Source: Kofleriaceae bacterium | Lineage (GTDB): Bacteria > Myxococcota_A > Polyangia > Haliangiales > Haliangiaceae | Direction of reading: 5' to 3' | NCBI GenBank assembly: GCA_020633495.1 | Contig: JACKDR010000003.1 | Coordinates: 248,001-312,000, forward strand | Length of the DNA stretch: 64,000 nt | Shown here: piece by piece, positions 36,793 through 47,148 of the stretch | Layout: the number at the start of each line of letters is the position of its first letter | Numbering within the stretch: position 1 is the first letter of the stretch | Made by a program: the position numbers and the translations under genes | Notes under the pieces: model-generated | The model's input: only the letters and a program-made list of their open reading frames with translations | What the model was told of the DNA's origin: nothing | The model's database searches: none

Positions 36793-37755
36793 TTACTCCG
36801 GCCAGTTGCCGTCGGTGCAATCCAGCTGCGCCGTGCCCGGGAAGTAGAACCCGAAGCCGGTGCACATCTCCTTGGGGAAGCCGAGCGCGTCGCCGGTGTC
36901 GTTGGCGTACGCGCAGTCGATGCTGAGGGTGTCGCCGGGGTGGACGACCATGGCCTCGGCGCGGGCGAAGTCGAGTCGGGGCGGGTCGAACGCCATGTAC
37001 GACTCCCACGGCTCGTCGTAGAAGACCTCGGGGCTGCCGCCGGCCGGGGTGTAGCTCAGGCTGACCTGGGTGCCCCACTCGTGGGCGTGGCCGCCGATGC
37101 GGAAGAACTGCATCTCCTGCTGGACCACGCAGTCGGTGTGGGCGCTGCCGGTGGCGTTGGCCGGGACGTCGATCTGGGTGCTGGTCCAGGTGAACAGCTG
37201 CGCCAGCTCGACGTCGGTCGACGGCGTCCGCACGGTCAGGTCGAAGACCGCCTGGCCGTCGACCGGCGCGGTCGTGGCGTTGATCCAGTGGCTCTGCACC
37301 ATCAGCTGGCGGCCGGCGTCGATCCGGTAGGCGACGCCCTCGGGGATGTAGTCGACGCTGCCGCCGACGTCGCCGCCGCCGGCGCCGGCCAGGTAGCGGG
37401 CGTTGATCATGTCGTCGTCGTTGCACTCGTGGGTGTCGACCGGGCGCTCGCGCTCGACCAGGTAGAGCACGGCGTGGTGGGCGGCGAGGTGCGACTGGAA
37501 GCCCTCGGCGCCGACGACGTCGAGGGTGTCGGGAAAGGCGCGGTCGAGCGGCAGGTAGCTGCACAGCGTGACGTCGGCGCCCGGCGCGATGTCGCGCACG
37601 ATCGGCCCGACCACCTGGAGCTCGTCGGGGCCGGACGCGCGCGGCGCGAAGCCGTCGAGGATCTCGGGCGTGGTCGGGCCGTCGTCGCCGTCGGCGCCGC
37701 ACGCGGCGGCGGTGGTCAGGGTCAACAGCGCCGTCACCAGGAACGTCGATCGCAT
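36793..37755 (-). CDS. lipoprotein resembling copper type II monooxygenase (PHM-like)
   Basis: From the ATG at 37755 the product has 320 residues with a lipobox TTAAAC (about 19). Copper-ligand-like groups appear in the order of peptidylglycine monooxygenases: HLAAHHAVLY (His pair), QSHWIN, GGHAHEWGT (HxH) and KEMCTGFGFYF (Met). Two Cys-bearing loops fit disulfides. Family members hydroxylate an aliphatic C-H with ascorbate; bacterial lipoprotein homologues are known mainly from genomes. I call it PHM-like, not proven to be an enzyme. The small Cys-rich lipoprotein gene lies 50 bp upstream in the same direction, so they are probably one operon. Confidence 0.8.
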   Translation of the reverse strand: MRSTFLVTALLTLTTAAACGADGDDGPTTPEILDGFAPRASGPDELQVVGPIVRDIAPGADVTLCSYLPLDRAFPDTLDVVGAEGFQSHLAAHHAVLYLVERERPVDTHECNDDDMINARYLAGAGGGDVGGSVDYIPEGVAYRIDAGRQLMVQSHWINATTAPVDGQAVFDLTVRTPSTDVELAQLFTWTSTQIDVPANATGSAHTDCVVQQEMQFFRIGGHAHEWGTQVSLSYTPAGGSPEVFYDEPWESYMAFDPPRLDFARAEAMVVHPGDTLSIDCAYANDTGDALGFPKEMCTGFGFYFPGTAQLDCTDGNWPE

Positions 37756-37805
37756 CGGGGGCCTCCTCGTCGGGTCGGGGCGCGCCGGCGGGCGCCGGCG
37801 CGGGA

Positions 37806-38195
37806 TCACAGGCAGCTCGTCGGGGTGCAGCCGCACCCGCCGTTGCCGCACGTGCAGGTGGCGCCGGTGCCGCAGACCTCGACGCCGGCGTCCTCGTTGG
37901 CGCAGGTCTTGGTGCAGAACCACGTGGTCTCGTCGCCGATGTTCGAGCACAGCGGCGCCTCGGCGGTGTCGCCGCAGTCGAGCAGGGTCTGGCAGAAGTG
38001 GCCGACGCCGAGCTCGTTGCCGGGATCGCCCGGCTGGCCGCAGGTCGAGGCGAACGCGTCGGCGGGGCCGGCGTCGGGCACGCCGGCGCCGGCGTCGTCG
38101 CCGCAGCCGGCGGCGAGCGCGACGGCCACGGCGACCGCCACCGCCAGGCTGGCGACGACGGCGCGACGGGCGGTCGGGACGTGGAGGTGCGGCAT
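37806..38195 (-). CDS. small Cys-rich lipoprotein
   Basis: 129 residues. Signal peptide with lipobox ALAAGC (about 30), an Asp/Ala/Gly spacer, then about 12 Cys in the final 80 residues (for example CGTGATCTCGNGGCGC, ending in TSC). The spacing (CxCGNGGCGC) suggests a disulfide knot or a metal site; the function is unknown. It is transcribed ahead of the PHM-like gene, 50 bp away, and could be a copper-binding partner; that is inference only. Confidence 0.75.
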   Translation of the reverse strand: MPHLHVPTARRAVVASLAVAVAVAVALAAGCGDDAGAGVPDAGPADAFASTCGQPGDPGNELGVGHFCQTLLDCGDTAEAPLCSNIGDETTWFCTKTCANEDAGVEVCGTGATCTCGNGGCGCTPTSCL

Positions 38196-38335
38196 GGGCG
38201 TGGCTCCTCTGCGGCGGCGCCCGGCGACCCTACGGCCGGCGCCGCGCCCGGCTCAAGCCGCCTGTCCCGCGCGACCGATGATGTAAGACGGCGGTCGCGC
38301 GCCGTCGCCGCCGCGTCGCGCGGTCGCGCGCCGCG

Positions 38336-39481
38336 TCAGGCCCGCGCCGCGGTCGCGGTGGCGCCGCGTCGCCAGGTCCGCTTGGCCTGGACCTGGCCGT
38401 GCTCGATCGCGCCGTGGCTGAACGTCGGCGCCAGGCCGGGCGCCAGGACGTGGCGGACCATCTCCGACGACGAGAAGTGCTGGACGAACTCGGGCCGCTC
38501 GGTGCTGGGATCGGCGAGCGTCTTCTCGAGCACCATCGACGTGTACTGGTCGAGGCTGTGCTCGCGGGTGTTGGCGTTGAGCACGACCTCGCAGCCGGTG
38601 GCGCGCGCCCACGCCCGCAGCCCCGGGATGCGGCTCGACTCGGGCGCGTACGCGTCGGCACAGACGCCGTTCTCGCTGATCGTCCAGAGCCCGCGCGAGG
38701 TCACGATCGTCGGGCTGTGGTTGCCCTCGGTGTGGCCCGGCGTGCGGACGATCGCGAAGCCGGCGCCCACCGCGTAGTCGCCGTCGACCACGACGAAGCG
38801 ATCGGGGCTGACGCCGCGGATGCCGTCGGCCACGAACCAGTCGACCTGCAGCGGGTGCAGGTGATCGAGGATGCGCAGCTCGCGGGCCTGGACCAGCAGC
38901 CGGGCGTTGGGCAGCAGCGCCGGGGTCGGCGCGGTCGCGCCCGGCTCGGGCTCGGTGGTGCCGAGCAGGCCGCGCAGGTCCTGGACGTGGAGGTGATCGA
39001 AGGTGACGTAGTCGATGTCGGCGGGATCGACGCCCCACGCGGCGAGGGCGCCGGCCACCGTGCCGTGGGTCTGGGTCATCAGGCGGCGCGCCACCAGCTC
39101 GCCGTAGCGCTCGACCTGGCGGGCGAAGAACGGGGCGTGCTTCGAGCGCTCGGGGTCCGAGGGGTTGACCAGGATGTTGATCAGCGTGCCCTCGCAGTCG
39201 ACCTGCACCAGCTGCACCCGGTTGCGCATCATGACGTAGGGCGCGGGCGAGCGGGCCGCGCCCTGCAGGCCGTAGCCGGTCGGGTACGGGAAGGTGATGA
39301 GGTCCGCGGTGCGGACCGCGATCGCGGGGCCGCGGTCGGCGAGGGTGTCGCGCAGGCGGCGGCCGTCGCGGCGCACCGCGTCGAGCCGGACCCCGGCGGA
39401 CGCCTCGGTCCAGGCGGCGTCCAGATCGGGCAGCCGGGTCAGGTGGGCGGGGAGATCGGACGAGGTCGGCCGCAGGGTCAT
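38336..39481 (-). CDS. metallo-beta-lactamase-fold hydrolase
   Basis: The 381-residue cytoplasmic protein has the MBL zinc motif as FDHLHVQDLRG (HxHxD, about 161-171), a second His in VRTPGHTEGNHSP (about 242-254) and a terminal His-region. Residues 1-150 (with RLPDLDAAWTEASAGV) are an extra N-terminal domain of no recognised family. It resembles bacterial MBL-fold enzymes acting on quorum-sensing lactones or thioesters, but no substrate can be inferred. It is divergent from the FHA-sigma54 gene across 72 bp, so it may be a target of that regulator. Confidence 0.85.
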   Translation of the reverse strand: MTLRPTSSDLPAHLTRLPDLDAAWTEASAGVRLDAVRRDGRRLRDTLADRGPAIAVRTADLITFPYPTGYGLQGAARSPAPYVMMRNRVQLVQVDCEGTLINILVNPSDPERSKHAPFFARQVERYGELVARRLMTQTHGTVAGALAAWGVDPADIDYVTFDHLHVQDLRGLLGTTEPEPGATAPTPALLPNARLLVQARELRILDHLHPLQVDWFVADGIRGVSPDRFVVVDGDYAVGAGFAIVRTPGHTEGNHSPTIVTSRGLWTISENGVCADAYAPESSRIPGLRAWARATGCEVVLNANTREHSLDQYTSMVLEKTLADPSTERPEFVQHFSSSEMVRHVLAPGLAPTFSHGAIEHGQVQAKRTWRRGATATAARA

Positions 39482-39553
39482 GGCGGGCTCCGGCGCGGTT
39501 GCGGCGGCACGGTAGCACGCAAGGTCGCGAGCAGAAGTGGTAGGCTGCCGCGG

Positions 39554-40966
<1,413 letters not shown>

Positions 40967-40968
40967 CC

Positions 40969-42504
40969 GTGGCGGCCGGCGCGCCGCCGGGCTCGCCGCC
41001 TGACGACGAGCCGGCCGTGGCGGCGCCGGCGTCGCTGCCGCCGCTGGCGGCGTCGCTGCGCGCCGCCTACGACCCGGCGCGGTTCCGCGCCGACGGCCAC
41101 CGCCTGATCGATCGGCTCGCCGATCACCTGGTCGCCGCCGAGGGCCGCGACGACGCGCCGGTGCTGCCGTGGGTCGAGCCGGCGGCGGCGCAGGCGGCGT
41201 GGCCCGACGACCTGCCGGATCGTGGCGACGACGATCTGGTCGACGTCCTGACCCGGATCGCGGCGGGCTCGATCCGGCTGCACCACCCGCGCTACCTCGG
41301 TCACCAGGTGCCGCCGCCGCTGCCCGGCGCCGCGCTCGCCGATCTGGTCGCGGCGCTGCTCAACAACGGCATGGCGGTCTACGAGATGGGGCCGACCGCG
41401 ACGCCGATGGAGCTGGCCGCGGTGCGGTGGATGGCGCGCCAGCTCGGCCTGCCCGCGGGCGCCGGCGGCGTCCTGACCTCGGGCGGCTCGCTCGGCAACC
41501 TCACCGCGCTGCTGGCGGCGCGCCAGGCCCGGGCCGGCTTCGACGCCTGGGCCGCCGGCGATCACGGCGGCCCGCCGCTGGCGATCCTGGGCAGCACCCA
41601 GGCCCACTACTCGCTGGCCCGCGCGGTCCGCATCATGGGCTGGGGCGACGGCGGCGTCGTCCCGGTCGAGGTCGACGCGCGGTGGCGGCTGCGGCCCGAC
41701 GCGCTCGACGCCGCGTGGACCCGCGCCGCCGACGCCGGCCGCCGCGTCGTCGCCGTGGTGGCGTCGGCCGGCGCCACCGGCACCGGCGCCTACGATCCGC
41801 TGGCCGAGATCGCGGCGTGGTGCGCCGAGCGCGGGGTCTGGCTGCACGTCGACGGCGCCCACGGCGCCGCGGCGGCGCTGTCGCCGCGGCACCGCCACCT
41901 GGTCGCCGGCATCGAGCGCGCCGACTCGGTGGTGTGGGACGCCCACAAGCTGCTGGCGCTGCCGGCGTTGGTCACCGCGGTGATCTTCCGCGACGAGCGG
42001 CGCAGCTACCAGGCGTTCGCCCAGGAGGCGTCGTACCTGTACGCCGCCGGCGACGGCGATCGCGACGCCGCCCACGCCGAGTGGTTCAACCTGGGCCTGC
42101 GCACGCTCGAGTGCACCAAGCGGATGCTGTCGGTGATGCTCTACGGGGTGCTCGCCGCTCACGGTCCGGGCCTGTTCCGCGACTACGTCGAGCGGGTCTT
42201 CGCGCTGGGCGCCGCGCTCGCGGCGCGGATCGACGCCGCGCCCGACTTCGAGCTGGTGACGCCGCCCGACGGCAACATCGTGTGCTGGCGCTGGCGTCCT
42301 GCGGGCGGGCCGCCGCCGGGGCCCGAGCTCGACGCGCTGCAGGCGCGGGTCCGGCGCGCGGTCCTGGTCCGCGGCCGCTACTACCTGCTGCAGACCCGGC
42401 TGCCGGTCGGCGTCGTGCTCCGCGCCGCGCTGATGAACCCGCTGGCCGACGAGCGCGAGCTCGACGGCGTGCTCGACGAGATCCGCGCCGTGGCCGCCGT
42501 CTGA
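40969..42504 (+). CDS. PLP-dependent decarboxylase (group II, aromatic-amino-acid/glutamate type)
   Basis: GTG at 40969, 511 residues. It has the fold-type I landmarks of group II decarboxylases: HPRYLGHQ, GVLTSGGSLGNLTALLAAR, HVDGAHGAAAALS and VWDAHKLLALPALV, in which the Lys (about 328) carries PLP. The N-terminal ~40 residues are Pro/Ala/Asp-rich. It decarboxylates an amino acid such as L-dopa/Trp, Glu or a diaminobutyrate relative; the exact one is not resolved by sequence. Its start lies 2 bp after the stop of the FHA-sigma54 activator gene, so the two are translationally linked, and the activator may control it. Confidence 0.92.
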   Translation: MAAGAPPGSPPDDEPAVAAPASLPPLAASLRAAYDPARFRADGHRLIDRLADHLVAAEGRDDAPVLPWVEPAAAQAAWPDDLPDRGDDDLVDVLTRIAAGSIRLHHPRYLGHQVPPPLPGAALADLVAALLNNGMAVYEMGPTATPMELAAVRWMARQLGLPAGAGGVLTSGGSLGNLTALLAARQARAGFDAWAAGDHGGPPLAILGSTQAHYSLARAVRIMGWGDGGVVPVEVDARWRLRPDALDAAWTRAADAGRRVVAVVASAGATGTGAYDPLAEIAAWCAERGVWLHVDGAHGAAAALSPRHRHLVAGIERADSVVWDAHKLLALPALVTAVIFRDERRSYQAFAQEASYLYAAGDGDRDAAHAEWFNLGLRTLECTKRMLSVMLYGVLAAHGPGLFRDYVERVFALGAALAARIDAAPDFELVTPPDGNIVCWRWRPAGGPPPGPELDALQARVRRAVLVRGRYYLLQTRLPVGVVLRAALMNPLADERELDGVLDEIRAVAAV

Positions 42505-42510
42505 TCCGGC

Positions 42511-42601
42511 CGTGCCCGTGCCCGTGCCCGTGCCCGTGCCCGTGCCCGTGCCCGTGCCCGTGCCGGTGCCCGTGCCCGTGCCCGTGCCGGTGCCCGTGCC
42601 C
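42511..42601. repeat. CCCGTG hexanucleotide repeat
   Basis: Fifteen copies of CGTGCC (two changed to GGTGCC) directly after the decarboxylase stop and up to the end of the 42616 lipoprotein gene. Such perfect short repeats are prone to slippage. Confidence 0.95.
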
Positions 42602-42615
42602 GATCCGGTGCTGCC

Positions 42616-43017
42616 TCAGGGTCGCGCCGGCGCCGGCGCCGGCGCCACGTCCGGGCACCCGTCCCCATCCTGGTACCCGTTCCGGGTCTCCTGCTCGCCC
42701 GGGCACAGGTCGGCGTCGTCGGCGATGCCGTCGCCGTCGAAGTCCTTGCGGCCGCTGTCGTCCTCGGGGCAGCCGTCGTCGTCGTCGACGCCGTCGTGAT
42801 CCTCCGGGGTCGCGATGCAGTGATCGGCGCCGTCGATGATGCCGTCGCGGTCGAGGTCACGGGCGTCGATCGAGATGTCACCACGGCCGTCCTCGTTCAA
42901 CCGGGGCGGGTCGAGCGCCGATGGCCCGTACGCCCCCTGCGGCGCGCCGCACGCGGCGACCGCGGCGCCCACGACGAGGACGACGATGCCGATCGAGCGG
43001 GCGGTGAGGCGGCGCAT
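42616..43017 (-). CDS. small lipoprotein with thrombospondin-type-3/EF-like calcium repeats
   Basis: 133 residues from the ATG at 43017. Lipobox in VGAAVAAC (about 23). The mature part has three Asp-rich loops: DLDRDGIIDGADHC, DGVDDDDGCPEDDS and DFDGDGIADDADLCPG. These match the DxDGDGxxDxxDxC units found in thrombospondin-3 and in the N-terminal part of many OmpA-like proteins. It lacks the OmpA peptidoglycan domain. It is likely an extracellular calcium-binding lipoprotein. Convergent with the decarboxylase; a hexanucleotide repeat fills the space between them. Confidence 0.72.
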   Translation of the reverse strand: MRRLTARSIGIVVLVVGAAVAACGAPQGAYGPSALDPPRLNEDGRGDISIDARDLDRDGIIDGADHCIATPEDHDGVDDDDGCPEDDSGRKDFDGDGIADDADLCPGEQETRNGYQDGDGCPDVAPAPAPARP

Positions 43018-43127
43018 GCCGGGATCATCGCGCGGCTGCGGCGGGATTGCCAGGCCGACCGCGGTCAGCTCGGTGCCGGCGCGCCGGTCGCGCCAGCGTC
43101 GCGACCATCGACCACGCGCGCCGGGGC

Positions 43128-43155
43128 TTGCCTGACGCCCCGGGTCGCGTAGCGT
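43128..43155 (+). promoter_or_regulatory. predicted promoter for the 43162 gene
   Basis: TTGCCT (43128-43133), 16-bp spacer and TAGCGT (43150-43155), with +1 expected at the ATG (43162). A CCGGGGC/GCCCCGG inverted repeat (43121-43127 and 43137-43143) overlaps it. Confidence 0.35.
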
Positions 43156-43161
43156 GCAGCG

Positions 43162-43714
43162 ATGAGCTCCGCGTCCCCCGAGCCGACGCCCCGCCGCGTC
43201 GACGACGTGCCGGTGACCTCGCCGCCGCGCATCGGCGACGCCCGCCTCGCGCTCACGATCGCCGGGGTCGCGCTCGGCATCGGCGGCGCCGCCGTCCTGC
43301 TGGCGGTCCGCGCCGGGTCGCGGCCCCGCCTCGAGGCGACCGCCACCGACGCCGGCGCCGGCGCTGCGGCCCCTGGCGGCCGCGGCCGCGCCGGTGGCGT
43401 GCCCCGGCACCTGGCGCGGCGACGGCATCACCGTCACGGTCGCCACCGCCGCCGATCCCGCGGCCGGCGCGAGCTGCGGCCAGCTCACCCTCGCCGACGC
43501 CGCGCCCGGCCTGGCCCGGTGCGGCGCGCCGCTGCTCGCCTGCGCGCCCGGCGACGGCACCTTCACCGCCACCTTCGCGTGCGTCGACGCCGCCGCGCCC
43601 GGGGTCACGGTCGCGGGCACGCTGACCCTCAGCTGCGCCGGCGATCAGGCCACCGTCACCGCCACGCTCGACGGCGCCGACCCGGCGCACCGCAGCTGGA
43701 TGCTGGCGCGGTAG
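43162..43714 (+). CDS. small membrane-anchored secreted protein, frameshifted
   Basis: The ATG at 43162 opens with a short polar N-terminus and a transmembrane segment (LALTIAGVALGIGGAAVLLAV). About 60 codons in, the frame becomes Arg-rich. The natural continuation lies in the next frame, from about 43,360 to the stop at 43714: CPGTWRGDGITVTVATAAD, a ~105-residue beta-rich domain with five Cys (CGQLTL, CGAPLLAC, FACVDA, LSCAGD). One indel in the GC-rich run at about 43,330-43,375 would join them into about 184 residues. The function is unknown. Confidence 0.55.
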
Positions 43715-43735
43715 CGCCGCGCCACGCCGCGGTCG

Positions 43736-44617
43736 CTACGGCGCCGCCGCGTCGGGCGCGGCGCCGTCGTCGGCGCCGGCGCGGTCGTCCGCCACCGGCG
43801 GATCCGGCCAGCTGTCGACGCGCCGCAGCCGCATCCGGTGCAGCCGCTCCAGCAGCTTCTTGCGCGGCAGCGACTTGCCCGGGCGGTAGTGGTGGTGGTC
43901 CACCGTCGTCAGATCGGCGATCGCGTCGAGCGGCGGCACGCCGCGCGCCGCCAGCCAGGCCTCGCCGCGGGCCAGGACCTCGTCGTCGGCGGCGACCCAC
44001 ACGATCCGCTTGTGCTCGGTCAGGCGCAGCGTCGCCCGCTCGGCGCGCACGTAGACCGCGACCTCGACGTGGCCGTTGCCGAGCAGCTCGACGTCGTGAT
44101 CGTCGAGGAACCGGATCACCTTGCGGACGTCGCCGAGGCGCGGGGTCAGCCAGACCTCGCTGATCCCGGCGTCGCCGTGGTGGCCGGCGACCCGGACCTC
44201 GATGTTGTCCGCCGACGGCAGCTCCTCGACGAGCTGCATGAAGACCTCGACGACGCGATCGCCGGCGACGACCGCCTCGAGCGCGGCGCCGGCGTCGTGG
44301 CGGTGCACGACGTAGCCGTCGCGGGGCGCGCCGAGCCGGCGCGCGCCGTCGGGCGTCGGCACGATCCCCGACGGCCAGCGCCACGCCGGCACCTCCGCCG
44401 GGGCGTCGCGCGCGACCACGACGCCGCGGCCGACCGACTCGCCGAGCGGGACGTCGCCGGCGGTGGCCAGCTCGGCGGCGACCGGCCAGCGCTCCTGCCC
44501 ACGGGCGGCGCGCGCCAGCGCCACGTCGAGCGCGGCGCCGAGGTGGGCGCCGGGCGCGACGACCAGCGCGGGCTGGTCGCCTCCGGCGAGGATGATGCGG
44601 TACCAGGCTTCCTTCAT
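43736..44617 (-). CDS. protein of unknown function
   Basis: The ATG at 44617 overlaps the stop of the lipoprotein gene upstream (ATGA). The 293-residue product has no signal peptide or membrane helix. It shows an ordinary mixed alpha/beta composition, with LGNGHVEVAVYVRAERATL and a segment VDHHHYRPGKSLPRKKLLER at about 238-257 that could be a metal or nucleic-acid contact. I do not recognise the family. Its translational coupling to a lipoprotein gene suggests a shared process. Confidence 0.65.
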   Translation of the reverse strand: MKEAWYRIILAGGDQPALVVAPGAHLGAALDVALARAARGQERWPVAAELATAGDVPLGESVGRGVVVARDAPAEVPAWRWPSGIVPTPDGARRLGAPRDGYVVHRHDAGAALEAVVAGDRVVEVFMQLVEELPSADNIEVRVAGHHGDAGISEVWLTPRLGDVRKVIRFLDDHDVELLGNGHVEVAVYVRAERATLRLTEHKRIVWVAADDEVLARGEAWLAARGVPPLDAIADLTTVDHHHYRPGKSLPRKKLLERLHRMRLRRVDSWPDPPVADDRAGADDGAAPDAAAP

Positions 44618-45867
44618 GGTGCCTTCGCGGGCTCGGCCAGCCGCAGGATCACCACCGTGACCTTGCCCTCGAGCTGGCCGCCGGTGCCGACCTCGTTCTG
44701 GACCCGACCGTCGGTGGCCTCGGCGGTCCACGTGGTCGGGAACGGCGCGTCGACCGAGACGAACAGGCCCGACGACTGGGTCGCGGTGATGCCGTCGGTG
44801 GTGGTGAGATCGTCGGACAGGTAGTAGATGTTGGTGCCGGCGGCCGGCGTCGCCGACACGACGACGCCCTCGGCGGGCTGGCCCAGGTGATCGAGGACGC
44901 GGCCCAGCACCAGGCCGAGCGGCGGCAGCGACGCCAGGCCCAGGGCCTGGCGCACCTGATCGAGCGTGCTGCGGTCGACCAGCCACCCGGTCGCCGACAC
45001 CTGCTCGACGTCGGCGGTCACCGGCTGGCAGGTCACGGTCGCGCTGCGCTCGAGCTCGGTGGTGTGCTCGACCTGGATGCACGCGAAGTGATCGAACATG
45101 ATCATCGCGTCGGCGGGCTGCTGCCAGATCGGCACCGGCGCGACCTGGGTGCTGTCGAGCTTGGTGGTGGCCGCGGTGTCGAGCACCCAGGTGCCGGCGC
45201 CCTGCACCGGCTCGCCGACCCGGACGTCGAGGAACTGGGCCAGGCTCGGCGGCACCGACACGCCGATGTCGAAGTCGTCGACGATCGCCGTGACCATGAC
45301 CGTCGGCGGCACCTTGCAGGCGTCGGCGTCGAGGGCCGGCACGTCGACGCAGGCCAGCGTCACCGGCGCGACCTCGCCCGAGCCGACCTCGAAGTAGGCG
45401 CGGCCGGCGATCGCCGGGGTCGGCTGCTGCGAGTCGATCTGCAGCGGCGCGCCGTCGCGGGTGAAGCTGACGTCGGGGCACTCGCCGCCGACCTCGTCGG
45501 CGGGCCACGCCGCCATCTGGATCTCGACCATCGTGTTGGGCAGCGGATCGATGCCCGAGACGTCGAGCTGGCCGAGCGTGCACAGGTTGCCGCCGCCGTC
45601 GATGCGCTCGCACTGCGAGTACAGCGGCTGGCCGTCGGCGACGTCGAGGATGCGCAGCAGCACCATCGCGTCGCACGCCAGCGGGATGTTCTCGCAGCTG
45701 TCGCTCGGGCAGGTCGCGCCGTCGCCGCGCTCGAGGTTGAACTGGATGCGGAAGTGATCGGCGTCGGGGCCGCACCCGGCGATCGCCGTCACCGCGACCG
45801 CGCCGGCCAGCGCGAGCGCGGCGCGGGCGAGCGGGGCGGCGGTGGGCGAGGCGGAACGACCGGTCAT
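44614..45867 (-). CDS. large lipoprotein of unknown function
   Basis: 417 residues. Signal peptide with lipobox TAIAGC (about 32). The mature protein is beta-rich with about 11 Cys, including CPSDSCENIPLAC and CERIDGGGNLC, and has a carboxypeptidase-regulatory-like segment near its end (LGRVLDHLGQPAEGVVVSATP). No enzyme motif is visible. It lies between the PEGA protein gene (upstream, 10 bp) and the unknown 44617 gene (ATGA overlap), so three genes probably form one operon read leftwards. Confidence 0.7.
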   Translation of the reverse strand: MTGRSASPTAAPLARAALALAGAVAVTAIAGCGPDADHFRIQFNLERGDGATCPSDSCENIPLACDAMVLLRILDVADGQPLYSQCERIDGGGNLCTLGQLDVSGIDPLPNTMVEIQMAAWPADEVGGECPDVSFTRDGAPLQIDSQQPTPAIAGRAYFEVGSGEVAPVTLACVDVPALDADACKVPPTVMVTAIVDDFDIGVSVPPSLAQFLDVRVGEPVQGAGTWVLDTAATTKLDSTQVAPVPIWQQPADAMIMFDHFACIQVEHTTELERSATVTCQPVTADVEQVSATGWLVDRSTLDQVRQALGLASLPPLGLVLGRVLDHLGQPAEGVVVSATPAAGTNIYYLSDDLTTTDGITATQSSGLFVSVDAPFPTTWTAEATDGRVQNEVGTGGQLEGKVTVVILRLAEPAKAP

Positions 45868-45877
45868 GGCGCGGGGG

Positions 45878-47134
45878 TCAGGGGAAGCCCGTCATGTCGA
45901 CGGTGCTGTGGCCGGGATCGCGGGTGAGGGCGATCACGACGCTGGTGAGCAGGCCGGCCACGACCGTACCCCCGATCGACGCCTGGACCCAGCGCCGGCG
46001 GTACCAGGGCTCCGGCGGCGGCGGCGGCGCCACCACCTTGCCGTCGCCGTCGTCGGGCGGCGCCACCGGCTTGATCGGCCGCAGCGGCTTGATGATGGTG
46101 TCGACGTCCCGGCCCTCGGTGGGGTGCGGCTCGCCGACCCAGCCACCGCGGCCGCTGTAGATGCGGGTGACCAGCTGGCCATCGCCGTCGCGCCCGACCA
46201 CGATCGCGTCCTGGCCGCCGATCATGCGGAGCAGCTCGCTGACCGCCGCCGCGGCGGTGGCGTCGTCGGTCGCGGCGGCGAGGCGGCGCCGCTGCCGCTG
46301 CAGCAACGTGGTCCGGCTGGCCTCGACCGGCTCGAGCGTGAGGCTGGCGCCGCTGGCGGGGACCGTCGCGAGCTCGCCCTGGGTGACCAGCCGGTCGGCC
46401 GTGATCGTGACGCAGTGCAGCCCGGGCGCGACCTGGATCGAGGCCGGCGCCGGGCCGACGTCGGCGCCGTCGACCCAGACCTCGGCGCCGCCGGGCACCG
46501 TGACGTCGAGCGTGGTCATGTCGGCGGCGGCGCCGGCGGCGGCGAACGCGGCGACCACCTCGGGCAGGTAGCGCGCCGGATCGAGCGTGCGCTCCGGCGC
46601 CAGGCGGTGGACCAGGCCGAAGCTGCGGCCGGCCTCGGGGGCGGCGCCGGCGCCCAGCTCGGCGAGGCCGCGGACCAGGGCCAGATCGGCGATCAGGGCG
46701 GTGACCTCGGCGGTCGGGGTCAGGCTGACCAGGCGGTCGATCGCGGCGCCCGCGCTGTCGACCGCGGCCTTGCTGTCGAACCGGGCCAGGGCGTCGCGGG
46801 CCCGACCCAGGGCGGCCCGGGCCTCGACCAGCACCGGCCGCTCGTCGTCGGGGATGGCGCCGACCAGGGCGAAGCGCCGGTCCGACACCACCAGCACCAG
46901 GTCGCTCTCGCGCTCGAGCTGGCCCTCGAGGCGGCCGGCGAGGTCGGAGACGTCGGCGTCGCTGGCCGGCGCCGCGGTGGCGTCGATGACCGCGACGGCG
47001 CGGGGCGGCCGCTGGGCCTGCGCCGTGGCCGCGGCGGCGCAGAGCACACTGACACACACCGCGCACACCGTCGGGATCCCTCGGATCGCGGCGAGGCGGC
47101 GTGGTGGGGGCGTGGCGCCCGACAGCATCTCCAT
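45878..47134 (-). CDS. secreted/anchored PEGA-domain protein
   Basis: From the ATG at 47134 (or the inner ATG at 47128) the product is 416-418 residues. A signal or anchor segment (VCVSVLCAAAATAQAQ) leads into a domain with DATAAPASDADVSDLAGR, a TPR-like helical part (about 90-190) and a PEGA-type beta module (about 205-275: VTVPGGAEVWVDGADVGP). A Pro-rich linker precedes a transmembrane helix near the C-terminus (VQASIGGTVVAGLLTSVVIAL). It is the first gene of the leftward operon. Its start is only 14 bp from the start of the divergent PEGA kinase, so one double promoter should serve both. Confidence 0.75.
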   Translation of the reverse strand: MEMLSGATPPPRRLAAIRGIPTVCAVCVSVLCAAAATAQAQRPPRAVAVIDATAAPASDADVSDLAGRLEGQLERESDLVLVVSDRRFALVGAIPDDERPVLVEARAALGRARDALARFDSKAAVDSAGAAIDRLVSLTPTAEVTALIADLALVRGLAELGAGAAPEAGRSFGLVHRLAPERTLDPARYLPEVVAAFAAAGAAADMTTLDVTVPGGAEVWVDGADVGPAPASIQVAPGLHCVTITADRLVTQGELATVPASGASLTLEPVEASRTTLLQRQRRRLAAATDDATAAAAVSELLRMIGGQDAIVVGRDGDGQLVTRIYSGRGGWVGEPHPTEGRDVDTIIKPLRPIKPVAPPDDGDGKVVAPPPPPEPWYRRRWVQASIGGTVVAGLLTSVVIALTRDPGHSTVDMTGFP

Positions 47135-47148
47135 ACTATAGAGCACAC

